Assembly (NCBI GenBank): GCA_029215795.1
Contig: JARDYH010000003.1
Location: 91,544,609 to 91,608,608, forward strand
DNA: 64,000 nucleotides
Direction of reading: 5' to 3'
From: Anniella stebbinsi
Taxonomy: Eukaryota; Chordata; Lepidosauria; Squamata; Anniellidae
Shown: positions 10,804 through 22,200 of the stretch, piece by piece
How positions within the stretch are numbered: position 1 is the first letter of the stretch
How the letters are laid out: each line of letters starts with the position of its first letter
Made by a program: the position numbers and the translations under genes
The notes under the pieces: generated by a model
Told to the model about the DNA's origin: nothing
Seen by the model: the letters and a program-made list of their open reading frames with translations, nothing else
The model's database searches: none

Positions 10804-12070
10804 CTGTAAAAGAAAACAAGGACATTGAAACATTGTGTGCAGTATCTAGAACAACCCAGCAGAGGGAGCAATTGTCTAATGAGATAGCCTGACAAGACTC
10901 AAAGAAGTCATGCAAACCATAGATTAATAACGTAACGTGAATCCATATGATGATAAAGGTGAGTGTTTCTGCAAACTAAGAAAGCATGCGTACAATTCTT
11001 GTTTACAAATGTACATAGAATGTAGTATCACACTGCTTAGAGATTTTTCTTAGAGGGGTTCTGACAACCTTCCCATATTCTGCTGTCCCAAGGGGGCAGG
11101 CACACACAAAAAAGTGGTTTATCAAGATGCCACTGGGGCCACCATACATGACTACTGTGCTGCAGTTGGCTTTGTGGATCGCAAGTGCTCTGAGCTTCCA
11201 TCAGATTGTTTCCTGATGGCTTTTTAAACCAGAAACTTATTTTTCGAACTCGGGCAACCTTCAAAAGGCAGGGGGAGTGAAAATTCAATTCTCTCGCTAG
11301 TGAAAATGGCAAGCTTAAATTAAATAAGAACAGGGCTATGAATTCAGAACCAGCATGCCTATAGGATTCAAAAATATTATTCATAGTGGAGCCGTTCACT
11401 TCATAGTACTCCAGTGACATCACCCATTTAGTTTAGAACACTTTTAAGCCAATAGCAATAGCTATAGAGGCTGGTAGCTGAAAAATGGGAGAGAGGAAAA
11501 AGCGATAGTATGTGAGGACTGAAATATGTTCTCTTGAAAGTGGTGCTAGTAGCCACTGTGAATAGAATGTATTTTACTGAGCTCACACATATACAAAAAT
11601 AACTTTTCTCCTGCAACATGCCAACGAGAGTGACCAATAAAATGTTCTAGTGAAGTACATTTGCTACACTTTGAATTTTATAAAAGAGTGCTATTGGGAA
11701 AATATGTCTAATGTAACCAGGCTATGAGCCTGATTCCATGGTTTAGTGTTATGTGTATAAACCTGAGGTTCATGTGCTCCCCCTTCTTTCTCTGGTGCAG
11801 TCGTGAGAATATCAGATCCCGTTTTCAATTAACTGCAGTTTAGATTGCAGTTGAACCCTAAACTGGGGTTAATCTTAACTATGGTTTTATGGAAACAAGC
11901 TAACTTCAGAAAACACAATTTAAAGTTGGCTTATTTTGGTAAATCAGAACTATCACAATTTGCCCAGGTTTTGACATAATACTAAAAGCATAAGCTTATG
12001 ATCTTGCATTTACACCTGAGGAAGAGAGGAGAGAATTTAAGAGTCTGAAGCTTGCTCATGTAACAAGACA
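10804..12070. other. RASSF8 intron, upstream of the main exon, no gene
   Basis: Non-coding sequence of the 18-kb intron (10804-28944). No supported features before the DIRS element. Confidence 0.6.
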
Positions 12071-12275
12071 GGTTGCTTACCTGTAACTATAGTTCTTCAA
12101 GTGGTCATCTGTGCATTTACACACATGGGGCTCTGCACCTGTGCGGGCCCTTGAATCGGGATTTTTTTTCCAAGCTGAGGCGTTTTGGGCAGGAACCCCT
12201 CCCCCACACCGTACTGAGAATGCGCGTGGGTTCCCGCCCAACCCTCAGTTCCTTGAGTCTGACATTGTGGCTCAG
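12071..12275 (+). repeat. DIRS terminal inverted repeat, 3' side of the element
   Basis: The segment from ggttgcttacctgtaacta to ...cccgcccaaccctcagtt is matched in inverse by 15712-15895 (shared words include ggggctctg, cccttgaatcggga, ttccaagctgagg, cccctcccccacacc, gcgcgtgggttcccgcccaa). The two repeats differ at many sites, which indicates age. Read on the minus strand, the outer end contains ttacaggtaagc, a strong splice-donor-like word. Confidence 0.88.
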
Positions 12276-12414
12276 AACCGAAAGTGAAAATTGTCTATTG
12301 ATATGGATAGGTGAACAGATAACATGACAATAATAACCAAATAAATAATAATTAAGAACAATTACTGTCCTCCTCCTTGACACCATAGCAGTGTCGGTGG
12401 GAGGGTTGTGTGAA

Positions 12415-12500
12415 TGCACAGATGACCACTCAAAGAACTATAGTTACAGGTAAGCAAACTGTCTTTCTTCTTTGTGGTTTCTGTGTATCACACTTATGGG
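12415..12500. repeat. DIRS internal complementary region (ICR)
   Basis: Positions 12415-12457 are the near-perfect inverse of 12073-12117 (the left terminus). Positions about 12460-12500 (ttcttctttgtggtttctgtg...) are the inverse of the right terminus at 15850-15895. Joining the complements of both outer ends side by side is the diagnostic ICR of DIRS elements, used as the template for circular replication intermediates. Confidence 0.85.
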
Positions 12501-12529
12501 CGATTAGAAAGCTAACTTACCGGTGGTGA

Positions 12530-13440
12530 GAAGGTGTCTAGGCAAGAAGGGATGACAAGACCGCTCTCCCAAAGTTGCAATCTGCTCTTGAATGAATATC
12601 GATGTGGTAATGTCTTATAAACGTCGACGGTGTCGACCAAGTTGCAACTTTACAGAGGTCCAGTATTGAAACCCCTTTCTGGAAAGCAGTCGAAGTGGCC
12701 ATAGCTCTTGTTGAATGGGCTCTTAGAGGAGTTGTTAATGTAAGTCCATTTAGCTCGTAGTCCAATGAATTCACTTTGGTTACCCAGGTTGCGAAGAGTT
12801 GGGTCGATACCGGCAAGCCCTTACGTTGTCCGGCATAATAGACAAAGAGTCGTTCCAACCATCCAAAAGCTACAATGCTACAACTCTCCAAGCATCCAAT
12901 GCGTGTAATGTTCTTTCCAGCTCAGTAGTGGGTGACGGGAAGAAAGTAGGCAGTACAATATCTTGTCTCAAGTGAAATTCAGAGACAACCTTGGGAAGGA
13001 AGTTGGTATCAGGTCAAAGGATTGTTTTATCTCTATGAAATACGAGGTACGAAGAGTCCACAAGAAGAGAGCAAAGTTCACTCACTCAGCTTGCCGAGGT
13101 GATTGCTACTATGAAAGCTACTTTAACAGAAAGTAAACTTAGGTCCATTGTAGCCATGCATTCAAAAGGTTTAGTGCATAAAGCTTTAAGGACTATCAAG
13201 AGACTCCATGAAGGGGATGGAGATCTGATTGGTGGAGCAAGGTTTTGAATCCCTTTCAAAAACTTTTTAGTAACAGGGTGTGAAAACATTGTGAACCCTT
13301 CAACAAGTGGGCGAAAAGCTGAAATGGCTGATAGATAAACACAAAGTGAGGAGGATTTCAGGCCTTTGTCGAACAAGGAGAGTAGAAATAGTAACACCTG
13401 GGCGATCGGTACCGAAGTAGGCGAAAACCCATTAGAACGT
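12530..13440 (-). pseudogene. DIRS tyrosine recombinase, decayed
   Basis: Two main open stretches, 13397-13086 and 12891-12538 on the minus strand. The first has the DIRS YR pattern (LLFLLSLFDKGLKSSSLCVY, FLKGIQNLAPPIRSPSPSWS, MATMDLSLLSVKVAFIVAIT). The second has the catalytic C-terminal region (FGWLERLFVYYAGQRKG, LRAHSTRAMATSTAFQKGVS, ATWSTPSTFIRHYHI) with the H-x-x-R motif and the likely tyrosine nucleophile in RHYHI. The first catalytic arginine region, normally ITSARRVSEL, reads ITSAS-stop-VSEL here, so a catalytic residue and the frame are lost. Further frame breaks lie between 13085 and 12892. Non-functional. Confidence 0.85.
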
Positions 13441-13544
13441 GTAAAAACTGAAAAAGCGTGCCACTTATGACCATAAGAAATATGTGTCGATGGCTTTCTT
13501 GCTGCATTTAATATCTTCAGGATGGAAGGGAGAAGGTTGTAAAC

Positions 13545-14640
13545 TTCCTATTCTAAATGTTCCATGCAGTTTGCCACAAACTGCTTGCCACAAACATTCA
13601 GCATCGACGGTCGACCTCCGCGTTCTCCATCCTACAGCTCCTCGGCCTTATGGCATCAACACCTGCCATAGTGGAGTTTGCTCGATTCCACATGATGACT
13701 CTCCAAAATTGGTTTCTCGGATCATTCAACCTGAAACACAATACAGGACGTACTTTTCTACAATTACCGGAAAGAGTATGAGATTCCCTCCAGTGGTGGA
13801 CAGTCCCTTCACATCTTATGCAAGGGATTGCATTTCAACAACCGATACCATCAATGACAGTTACTACAGATGCATCACTTCGAGGTTGGGGAGCTCATTG
13901 TGAAGATCTAAGGGTCCAAGGTACCTGGTCGACTATCAATACCAAAACCCACATCAACATTCTCAAACTAAGAGCTGTTCAGAAAACCTTGATAGCATTC
14001 GAAACGCAACTGACCAACCGCTCGATCCAGGTGACCTCGGACAACACAACAGTGGCTGCTTATCTAAACAAGCAGGGAGGGTCTTGCTCACAACCCCTCC
14101 TGGAACTTACCCTCAAAATACTAGAGTAGTGCTGCCAACGAGTGATACGAATAGCAGCAATACACCTGGCAGGAATAGGCAATGTCATCGCAGTCTCCCT
14201 CAGCAGGACAATGCAGACTTGTCACGAGTGGGAATTCCACAGGACAGTACTAACCACACTTTTCTGTCATTGGGGGACACCAACAACAGACCTATTCGCT
14301 ACCCAGAACAATGCTGTAGCACAGTGATATTGCAGCCGAGCAGGAATAGACCAGGACTCGTTAGGCAATGCCTTTCTCCTCAGATGGGCAGGGGAACTGT
14401 ACTACATATTTCCCCCCTTTCCACTCATGGCACGAATATTAGCAAAGATAATCAGGCAATGGACATCTTGCATACTAATCGCACCCTGGTGGCCCTGGCA
14501 ACTGTGGTTTACGAACCTCCTGCGGATTTCTCGACATCGATTTCTCCGCTTACCACTCCGACCGTACCTACTGACCCAGCAAGAGGATCTCGTCCTCTTT
14601 CATTGTAATTATGCCAGCCTAACACGGAGTAAGAACAAGG
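13545..14640 (+). pseudogene. DIRS reverse transcriptase C-terminus and RNase H, inverted and decayed
   Basis: Plus strand. 13557-13781 reads LLGLMASTPAIVEFARFHMM and FLGSFNLKHNTGRTFLQLPERV, the connection region of DIRS RT. After an in-frame TGA, 13818-14129 reads VTTDASLRGWGAHCEDLRVQ, then HINILKLRAVQK and TSDNTTVAAYLNKQGG, the RNase H core. 14142-14640 continues with AAIHLAGIGNVIAVSLSR and, in a shifted frame, LAKIIRQWTSCILIAPWWPW. Two RNase H catalytic carboxylates appear replaced (E to K in NILKLRAV, D to V in IAVSLSR). The palm domain with YxDD is missing. Orientation is opposite to the gag and recombinase of the same element. Confidence 0.85.
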
Positions 14641-14784
14641 GCTTAGAGTTCGGTATCGAGATCAACAACAGGAGTGCTCCCGTTCAGAACTTCTATCCCA
14701 GTCTCTCAGTGACTGGGATCGATGTTGATCTGTTGGTGATTGAGATGTATACTGAGGAGGGCACCATTGAGTATAATACTCCCT

Positions 14785-15612
14785 TCAAGAGTTGTAAGAG
14801 AAATTGGAAGCAGGTGAGTTGGCTCTCCGTGAAGTGCATGGAGAGATCTGACTAGCTGTAGTTCTTGGAGGCACACGTGAAGTGGGAGGAGAAGAACTTT
14901 TGATCTCCCCTTCAGAAATGGAAGTTGGGAGCCGTTCGTCTTGGAGTGGTACCAAGCTAAACGTCGGTATGGGAGATTGAAGAAGAGGTGGCAATGGAGG
15001 CAAACGCCTCGATGTCGAAGGTGACAGTGAAGCCAGGAGCAACAAAGCAGTCTGGCCAGGTGTCGGCATCGATGGTTCCCAAGGTGGAGAAATCACAAAT
15101 GGCAGGTCATCGGGAGACGCTGACGAGGGAGAATTGACTGGTGGCATAGACCCCAGTCTAGGGTGCTTCGCAGTCAAGGACTCCGTACGGGGTGTCTTCT
15201 TAGACTTTTCCTTTTTCCCTTTATTCAAAGGTTGAGTTTTAGAGGGGTTAGATTTTGCCTTTTTCGATATTCCCTTTGCATAAGAGATAGTAGATGCTCT
15301 CCCAGAGGTAGAAGGTTGGTTGGGAAATCCTGTTACCTCAGTGGGAGGAGATTTTGGATTTTTGTCTCCTATAGTAACGGCATGCGGTGCAGAAGTGGTT
15401 TGCTCTACCGCCTGCAGAGCCTTGCTCCAAAGTAAGGCTTTAAGCCTGTCCGACCTGTGTCTTCGTGTCTGTTTAGAAACATTTTTACAAAACGGGCACA
15501 ACTCTACCACATGTCCTTCTCCAAGGCATATGAGGCACAGAGAATGGCCGTCCGATGGTGGAAGTTTACTCCCACATTCCAAACATTTACGGAAAGGCGC
15601 CCGTAGGGCCAT
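14785..15612 (-). pseudogene. DIRS gag-like ORF
   Basis: A 275-codon open frame starting at ATG 15612. The N-terminus MALRAPFRKCLECGSKLPPS, then DGHSLCLICLGEGHVVELCP and FCKN, holds the paired-cysteine/histidine zinc-binding pattern typical of DIRS gag (CxxC...D-x-H-x-x-C-x-x-C-L-G-x-x-H...C-x-x-C). The rest is proline/serine-rich and low complexity. Similar arginine/serine-rich sequence continues in frame past the TGA to about 14660, so the gag has probably been shortened by a stop. The start is good, but the element is otherwise dead. Confidence 0.75.
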
Positions 15613-15711
15613 ACGAACTACTAACGAAAAGCAAGCAATAAAAATAATAAAAGAAACTGAAGAAAAAACGCCTCAATTCTAAAGTTCTCTGAGAGGATAT
15701 TTTCCTACGTG

Positions 15712-15895
15712 GTAGCCACAATGGCTAATGAAAGAGAACTGAGGGTTGGGCGGGAACCCACGCGCATGCTCAATATGGTGTGGGGGAGGGGTTCCCACCC
15801 AAAATGCCTCAGCTTGGAAATTTTTTCCCGATTCAAGGGCCTGCGCAGGCACAGAGCCCCATATGTGTGATGCACAGAGACCATGAAGAAGAACC
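15712..15895 (-). repeat. DIRS terminal inverted repeat, 5' side of the element
   Basis: Inverse copy of 12092-12275. See that entry for the shared words. Confidence 0.87.
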
Positions 15896-16935
15896 TTAGT
15901 TTAGGATTGCATCTGATTGCAGCTATTGAATCCAAGGTTTGTATTAGAAAGTGGCCCAGTTCACATGCAATGCTAAACTATGGGTTAGTGCTAAAAGCAT
16001 GAGCCAAAGTTAACCCTCAACTTACATACTCCTCTCGCCTCCCACATGTCCATGAGATTGACTTCATTTAATTTCACTTTTAGAGAATCCCAGATTGTTG
16101 TTACGTATGAACTAGAGATCATAGTTTAAGATAAATGCCCTAGGAAGAGGGAAAGGCTGTTAAACCAGTTGAAGTCTGAAATATAGACATGCCCTAACCA
16201 TGCCAGTTTATGAGGGCTGGCACTGAATTCTCTTGTAATGCTTATTGGAATTACAAAATATCAAGTAGCTGTTACTAGGATGAATTATGGTGCCGTGTAA
16301 CTGCAACTTATGCATTATTTGTTATGACTAACTTGTCTTAACAATAAACCCGATTGAAATTGTTAAGTCACAAACACAGTAGCTACATGCAGACAGGAAA
16401 CCAACTTTGGCAGCCAAAATATCTATTTGTGGGTTGCACCACGCATCCATGGTACTAGTGGTAAAATCAAACTAAATACAGCCTGTCCTAGTAATTTAAA
16501 CACCTCTTAAAAACCCAAGGAGGGAAACAACAAAGCAAGGTTTCCCAGTGTTCAGGGCAAAGGCTGTGGACTGACACACTCTTTTTTGTTAATTCCCTCC
16601 GTTTTTCAGGGCTTTTAGAATACTTAGTAATGGTTTAAAGGCTTCTTGTGCCAGCCAGAGACAGATTTAACTGTAAACTATGTTTCAACAAGTAAGCTGC
16701 TTAGCAGAGTCTACAATTTCAGGTTTGTTTGTTAAAACTACTAAAGTACTGAAAAGGGGGTGGGTGAGGGAATAATAACTACATTTGTGAAGGAAACTGA
16801 CTCAAGGAATTAAGTAAAATGCAGCACAAATAAGCAATTGTTCATGACTGGGACTATAATTTTGTGTGTTGGCTTTAAGAAACTTGTGTTCTACTTTACA
16901 GGATTAAGACAGATCCAGACCTATACTTAGAAATA
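15896..16935. other. RASSF8 intron, no gene
   Basis: AT-rich intronic sequence. Nothing beyond short open frames and a few possible old repeat pieces. Confidence 0.5.
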
Positions 16936-17162
16936 GGCTCAATTCGGACGACACAATAAACAACTGGTGTGGAGGAAACAATCGTCAGTTGTTTTGACTA
17001 TTGTGTCATCCGAATGCTGCCATAGTCAACTCAGCACTGATCCTCATCCACACCACAGTTGACTATTTATTGCCATGTTGTGTGGGGAGTGCCCCCTAGG
17101 GTTAGCGTGAGGGTTAGGGTTAGTCAACCCACCACTGACTATCGTGTCGTCCGACTTGAGCC
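16936..17162. mobile_element. MITE, GGCTCAATT terminal inverted repeats, copy 2
   Basis: The left end ggctcaattcggacgacac mirrors the right end gtgtcgtccgacttgagcc. Largely identical to 7242-7465 (cagttg...gactat, gtcatccgaatgctgccata, ccacaccacagttgact). ATA flanks both sides directly, compatible with a 3-bp target duplication. It carries a telomere-like insert at 17097-17123 that the other copy lacks. Confidence 0.78.
17097..17123 (+). repeat. Short telomere-like (TTAGGG)n tract
   Basis: Reads as about four TTAGGG-type units with one degenerate (tagggttagcg then tgagggttagggttag). It replaces the middle segment present in MITE copy 1. Confidence 0.7.
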
Positions 17163-18887
17163 ATAGTCTACAATGCTATAGTTGCCATAGACTGGCATCC
17201 ATGTGGTGAGTTTCCCATCCCACTAGCCACATCATTCTGTACAATGCCCTGCATGAGTAGTGAGCACTATGTGATGAGTTTCCTTGCTCCTTGACAAGAG
17301 AGATAATTGAGGTGGATTATAAGCGGAGGAACCTACTACGCAAAGTCTCCAACTCGCAGTGAACTGTACTAACCTAAATAAGGATGCTGATCTGTGCGAA
17401 GAGTAACATCATTGTACATTAGCTTTCATGTTTTTGAAACCCAAACAACATACACCTATAAAATAAAGGCATGGATTTGGAAAGGAATGGCCAGTTTCTG
17501 TAGCCACTATTTTCCAGACAATGTTCAGAGGTACAAGAATGGTCAGCTCCATAAAACAGAACAAGCTCCATCTAGCAGTCTGCCTTTCAAGATTATGAAG
17601 TGCAAACAAATTAAGGAGTTGAGACTCAAAACATTTCATATTTTTAAGAAGTTCCATTAATGAATATTTGAAATATAAGCACTCAGGAATTAGTACATCA
17701 CTACTGTTGTCTTGCAAATTCAATTTATTAGCAGCACCATCCAGACATACAAAGTGGGTGGGTGCTTCAGGTAGAGATATCCATGATAAAAATGCACTAA
17801 AATTGTCACAAAATATTCACACGATGGGCTGGTTCACCACCCAATGACACCACTTGATGCCTTGCAGCTGAATGAATAAAGCAACACCATTGCAGAACAC
17901 TGCATGTTGGGATGATGCAAGCAATTATGAAAATGATCCATGGAGTTATATCTTTAATGGCTATTCATACATGCAAATCATCACTTGCTATTGCAATCAA
18001 ATAATAATGGGCATATGTGAATTAGCCTCATGAGTATGGACTGACAATGGGCAGTTCATCCCAAGGTAACTTTCCTACTCTATGTATGCCTACCACTATT
18101 CATGTTAACTAATACATGAAAGCAGCATTTTTTTTAAAAAAAAGTTAAATATAGTATCATAGCTTTCCCTTCTCTTGCTAAGTACAAAGGAGGGATCACA
18201 GAAGTAACAAATTAGACACGCATGGAGGGGTTGGAAATATATGGGGAAAGATTCACTTTATTAATTGATTTTAAACAGTAATAGCCTTAAAAAGCTGCAT
18301 CAACTGAAATCTCTTTCACAGTGCCAACCTTGTGGCTTGTTTTAACTGAAACAGACAGCAATAATCTACTTTGCCAGCTAAAACATAGCACCACATTTGG
18401 AATTGCCTTTACAAACTCCAGAAAAACATCTCTGCACACGAGTGAGTGATGTGTTTTATTTTTTTATTTTGTATAGTGCATTTTATTTTTTAAAAGAGAC
18501 AGCTTTCTGAGTTTTGTGCAAAGACCCCAATCTTTGCTGATTCAGCATTGCTGTAGAACAACAATCTGAAGCAATTCTACCACTTCAATTATTTTTCAAA
18601 GGGAACTGTGGCTAGGACAGACTACCAAAACAGGAATTCTACACACACACATTTTTTTTTACTGCAAACTGATATGTCCCCTTAAGGGGAAAGGAAATCC
18701 TGGTAAAAAGGGAGAAGGTGGCTTTAAAGGGCTTCAAAACTGACCAAAAAAACCCCCCAATTGTGAAAGAAGCTGATATTTAGTATCATATACGGCTGAT
18801 TACACTATAGTATATGTCCTCACCATTATGGAATTACTTTCCCTGAAAATACCACTTGCTTGTCTCCTTGCAGTCTTTAAGCAGACC
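17163..18887. other. RASSF8 intron, no gene
   Basis: AT-rich. No supported gene, RNA or clear repeat beyond short A/T runs. Confidence 0.5.
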
Positions 18888-18899
18888 TTACTATTATTA

Positions 18900-18943
<44 letters not shown>
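18888..18943. repeat. (TTA)n microsatellite with retroposon tail
   Basis: About 18 TTA units with one interruption. The following 18950-19060 (gttaatggcaagctgccttagcagggc...aataaattatta) resembles a LINE/SINE 3' tail. Confidence 0.9.
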
Positions 18944-19114
18944 CCAAGATAGTTATTGCTTTTATTGTTTGTTATCTGTTCCACCATTTTAACATGTTAA
19001 TGGCAAGCTGCCTTAGCAGGGCTTGTCCTAAAAAGCAGGGTAGAAATAATAAATTATTACGCACCATCTCCTTCCAACTGGTATAAGTTTGGTAGAGAAG
19101 TAAAATTATGCTAC

Positions 19115-19130
19115 GGGGGGGGGGGGGGGG
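19115..19130. repeat. Poly-G tract
   Basis: Run of about 16 G. Confidence 0.9.
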
Positions 19131-19682
19131 AACCAAAGAACACACATCCCACAGAATGTTTTCATGAAGATCTGCCACTGAATCTGAATATCTAAGAAGG
19201 GTGCTGAAAGGCAGGCACTGTCATTTTATTGTATTGGTCTGTGGCCATTTGTTCAGTTTTGTAGCCTGGCTACCAGGCTGCCAACACCAGCATTCAGTTT
19301 TAAACAGTAGCCTGTCATATACCTCTGGAAGGTCACAAGGCATGGACGATGTTAATGGCCATCCTTACTGTTGGATGTATTCGGTACTTACATGGGATGC
19401 TCTTGAAAAAGGCAGCCCTGCATTAAATTCTCCCCCATTCCCCATAATGTTCAGGCACAGGTAGCCATGTTGCAACCCAAGTAGCCATGTTGCTTCCCTC
19501 TGCCAGTCAATGTTATGAAAGGGCGGCAGGACAACAGACAATGTGACGACATCCTGATACAGATAGCATACTTCAGTGTTACCAAGAGAAAGGAGAGGAC
19601 GTAACACCAGGCCGCCATTTTCAGCAATAATAACCCCTATATTAATAGTAACTTCTAGTCCCATCCTCAGAGACAATGGGGT

Positions 19683-19805
19683 ATTAGTACACAAAGTACT
19701 GGACTTGGACCAAGAAGGTCTGCATTCAAATCACTGCTCGGCCATAAAGTTTAGTGGGTGACCTTGACCCAGTCACACACAATCTCAGTCTCCCCATTAC
19801 CAGCA
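19683..19805 (+). mobile_element. tRNA-derived SINE fragment
   Basis: Contains acaaagtactggacttggac, then aaggtctgcattcaaatcac resembling a B-box (ggttcaaatc), then gggtgaccttgacccagtcac. This is the common reptile/vertebrate tRNA-SINE body. Diverged, without a full A-box. A tRNA gene is excluded because the cloverleaf is incomplete. Confidence 0.7.
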
Positions 19806-21042
19806 ACTTAAGCCCCTTGAGATGCCTCCTTTTAACACATGCCACTGAATCAGGTCTCAAAACTGTTCAAGAGCAATGAACGAGCAAGTGGTTGCAATGA
19901 GAATTCTCACGCAAAGGAAAATCATCTGTTTGTTTTCCCATAATCATAACTCCCTCACTGGGCTGGCTTTCCCATACTCCCAGAATGAAGTGTGTGAAAA
20001 AATCTCTAATTTCTCAACAGGCCTCCTACTTTTTACCCAAGGCCGAAAATCTTGTGGACAAAACTCCACAGTACCTAATCTCAGAGTTTACATAGTTTAC
20101 ATAGTTTAGCTCTACTACTTGGAGGTGGAAGGGTGTGACATTTTGGAAATGGCATGAACACAGCCTGCCTGCGGGCCTCATGGGACTCGGCCTGCTCCTG
20201 AAACAGTGGTAGTGGGATTTTGATGTGTGAATTGCAGAAGGCTAGCTAAAAACTTAGGATGAAGGAGAGACTATTGTGAGAAGCAATCATGGCAGGGGCT
20301 AAGGATTTTGTTCACAGTCTGGTACAGAAGCTTGGGCTATCCATAATCTACGAAGAGGAGAGGGACAAGAATAATCTACCAAAGCATCCCTTTTAACATC
20401 TGCTATTAAAAATTGTTGAGATGGGGGGGGGGGTGCATTGTGTGTGTGGGGGGGTGTTTTGTATTCTGAGATATACCAATGAGCTTGAGAAGGAACTTCA
20501 ACCGTGCGTGTCTTGCGGTATGGATGAGTAACTATATGCTTCACACCCAAATCTGATTGTTGCCATCAACCATCAATTGCTACCCTATAAACAAGGAGGG
20601 TGTGTGGAGGGAGAGGAGAAGTGGCAAAGGGTATAAGTATGAGTGGAAGTCCTGGCCTGCTACCTTCAATTCCCAACTGGAAAGTACTCCTCCTCCTTTC
20701 TGACACAAAACTAGCTACCTATGAGGGACTTACAGAGCTGTTAAGTCTAGCAACATTGTCCGAAGAGGTTCCCCTCAATTCGGCACTGGGTTAGAGATAC
20801 TAACCCATTCAAAAGATCTTTCCCAGGTTCAGGAATGAGTGTAAGAGCCAAGAGCTCTTCTCTCACCTTACACGCCAACTTTGGCACTTCACTCCTGGCT
20901 TGTATTCAGCCAGAGGTCCGCATCATGCCCAAACCAGGATACCCTGGCTCAGGGTATGATTTAAACTATGATTTAAGAAGCTGAAACAGATTGCCCAGAC
21001 TGAGCTACCATGTCTAAAAAGGCACTATGTATATCAAATACA

Positions 21043-21380
21043 GGACCAGTTCATACAACATATTTAACCCGCAATAGTGCATCCCAGGCACCATTTTGAA
21101 TATGCAACTCCCAGTCGGGGTGATCAGGGGTTGTGGCGTATTTTCCAAACCAGGCCATCGTGGGTTATTGGAAGGTTAAAGAGCTATCATATAACCCTAA
21201 ACTAATCAAGGGTTATGCAAAGGTTGTTTAATGGTTGAATAACATACATAATGTGATTGACTATTTGGGGAACTGGTGGTTGCATATTCAAAATTGCAGC
21301 TGCACACATCCAGGACGCACCTCGTTTCATTGTGGGTTAAGTAACCCACCATGACCCAGCCATGTTGTGCAAACCAGATC
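21043..21380. mobile_element. MITE-like element with terminal inverted repeats (GACCAGTTCATAC...)
   Basis: The left end ggaccagttcatacaacat mirrors the right end atgttgtgcaaaccagatc. Internal palindromic words around gggttatgc and ggttgaataac. Related to the other 'cctggtt' elements. Confidence 0.6.
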
Positions 21381-21559
21381 AAAGTTATTTCCAGTGCTTT
21401 ATTTTTCCAAAGAAAACTTTTTATTTCATAAGTTCATTAGTAAAGTTGCCCGCCCTTGGGATGCCATTGCAAATAGAATTTTAGGCAAGCTTGGCAATAA
21501 GTTGTAATTAATATTTTTCAAGTGATTATCTTTAGCACGTCTGTGAGAGAAAACATATA

Positions 21560-21612
21560 GAGAGAGCTTCGGCTATGGAGCAGTACAGAAATATAATAAA
21601 TAGTAATATATC
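21560..21612 (+). mobile_element. LINE (L2-like) 3' tail fragment
   Basis: gagagcttcggctatggagc followed by gtacagaaatataataaat, the same tail as at 41385-41451 and 55445-55515. Confidence 0.55.
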
Positions 21613-22060
21613 TTTGAAACACATATATCTCAGAGCGAAATGGACGTGATAGGCAGTGACAGCGAAACTGAAGATGCTCCAACAACCTCAGCGGAAGAGA
21701 GCTGAACTCTACTGAATGAGATGAGTTGTCAGCACATCCTGCACACTTCTTTGGGTTGCTAAAAGTAGTGTGTCGACAGTTTTCAGTACCTTTGTTTTTT
21801 CCTTAAATTTAAACAGTCTATGAGAAGTACATTCTACATGCTATTTTCTTTGCTTTTTAAAAAGCACTCCAATAAAAAATCTACTTAATACAATATTCAA
21901 ATCATGTTAAGCGTCATTTAATTTCTCCTCTCAAACATATCAGGTTGAATTCTTGTTGGGTATTGGTACAAAAAATTAACATGGGATACTTTTTAGCTTT
22001 TCCTTTTTTCTTTTTAACTAGATACAAGTAAAATACACAGGCTAAATTAGATCGCTCTAG

Positions 22061-22200
22061 GCCAGGAGTGGACAACTTGCGACCCTCCAAATCTTTTGGC
22101 TTACAATTCCCATCAGCTCTAGCTAGCATAGCCAATGGTGAGGGATGATGGGAGTTGTAGGCCAAAACATCTGGAGGACCACATGTTGCCCATCCCTCCT
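22061..22200. mobile_element. Foldback element ('ttttggcttacaattcccatc')
   Basis: Left arm caaatcttttggcttacaat, right arm gttgtaggccaaaacatctg. Inverse ends around gacaacttgcga and acatgttgcccatc. Confidence 0.65.

Larger units (their letters stand above)
12071..15895 (-). mobile_element. Decayed DIRS-type tyrosine-recombinase retrotransposon with an inverted internal block
   Basis: Hallmarks of a DIRS element are all present: inverted terminal repeats at both ends, gag, RT/RNase H, tyrosine recombinase (YR) and an internal complementary region (ICR) next to one end. Reading on the minus strand the order is ITR, gag, RT/RNase H, YR, ICR, ITR, which is the usual vertebrate DIRS order. However, the RT/RNase H block (about 13545-14640) lies on the plus strand, while gag and YR are on the minus strand. 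The N-terminal part of RT is missing. Stops and missing catalytic residues show it is dead. It sits in antisense-neutral intron space of RASSF8, in the same orientation as that gene. Confidence 0.88.

Noticed and set aside
10804..10915. Extension of the RASSF8 main exon upstream ([10 protein letters not shown]...) as coding
   Set aside because: The conserved protein begins at the acceptor 10803. The upstream open frame is intron and bears no resemblance to RASSF8.
17097..17123. Interstitial telomere or chromosome fusion point
   Set aside because: Only about four units, one degenerate, placed inside a MITE copy. Too short for a fusion trace.
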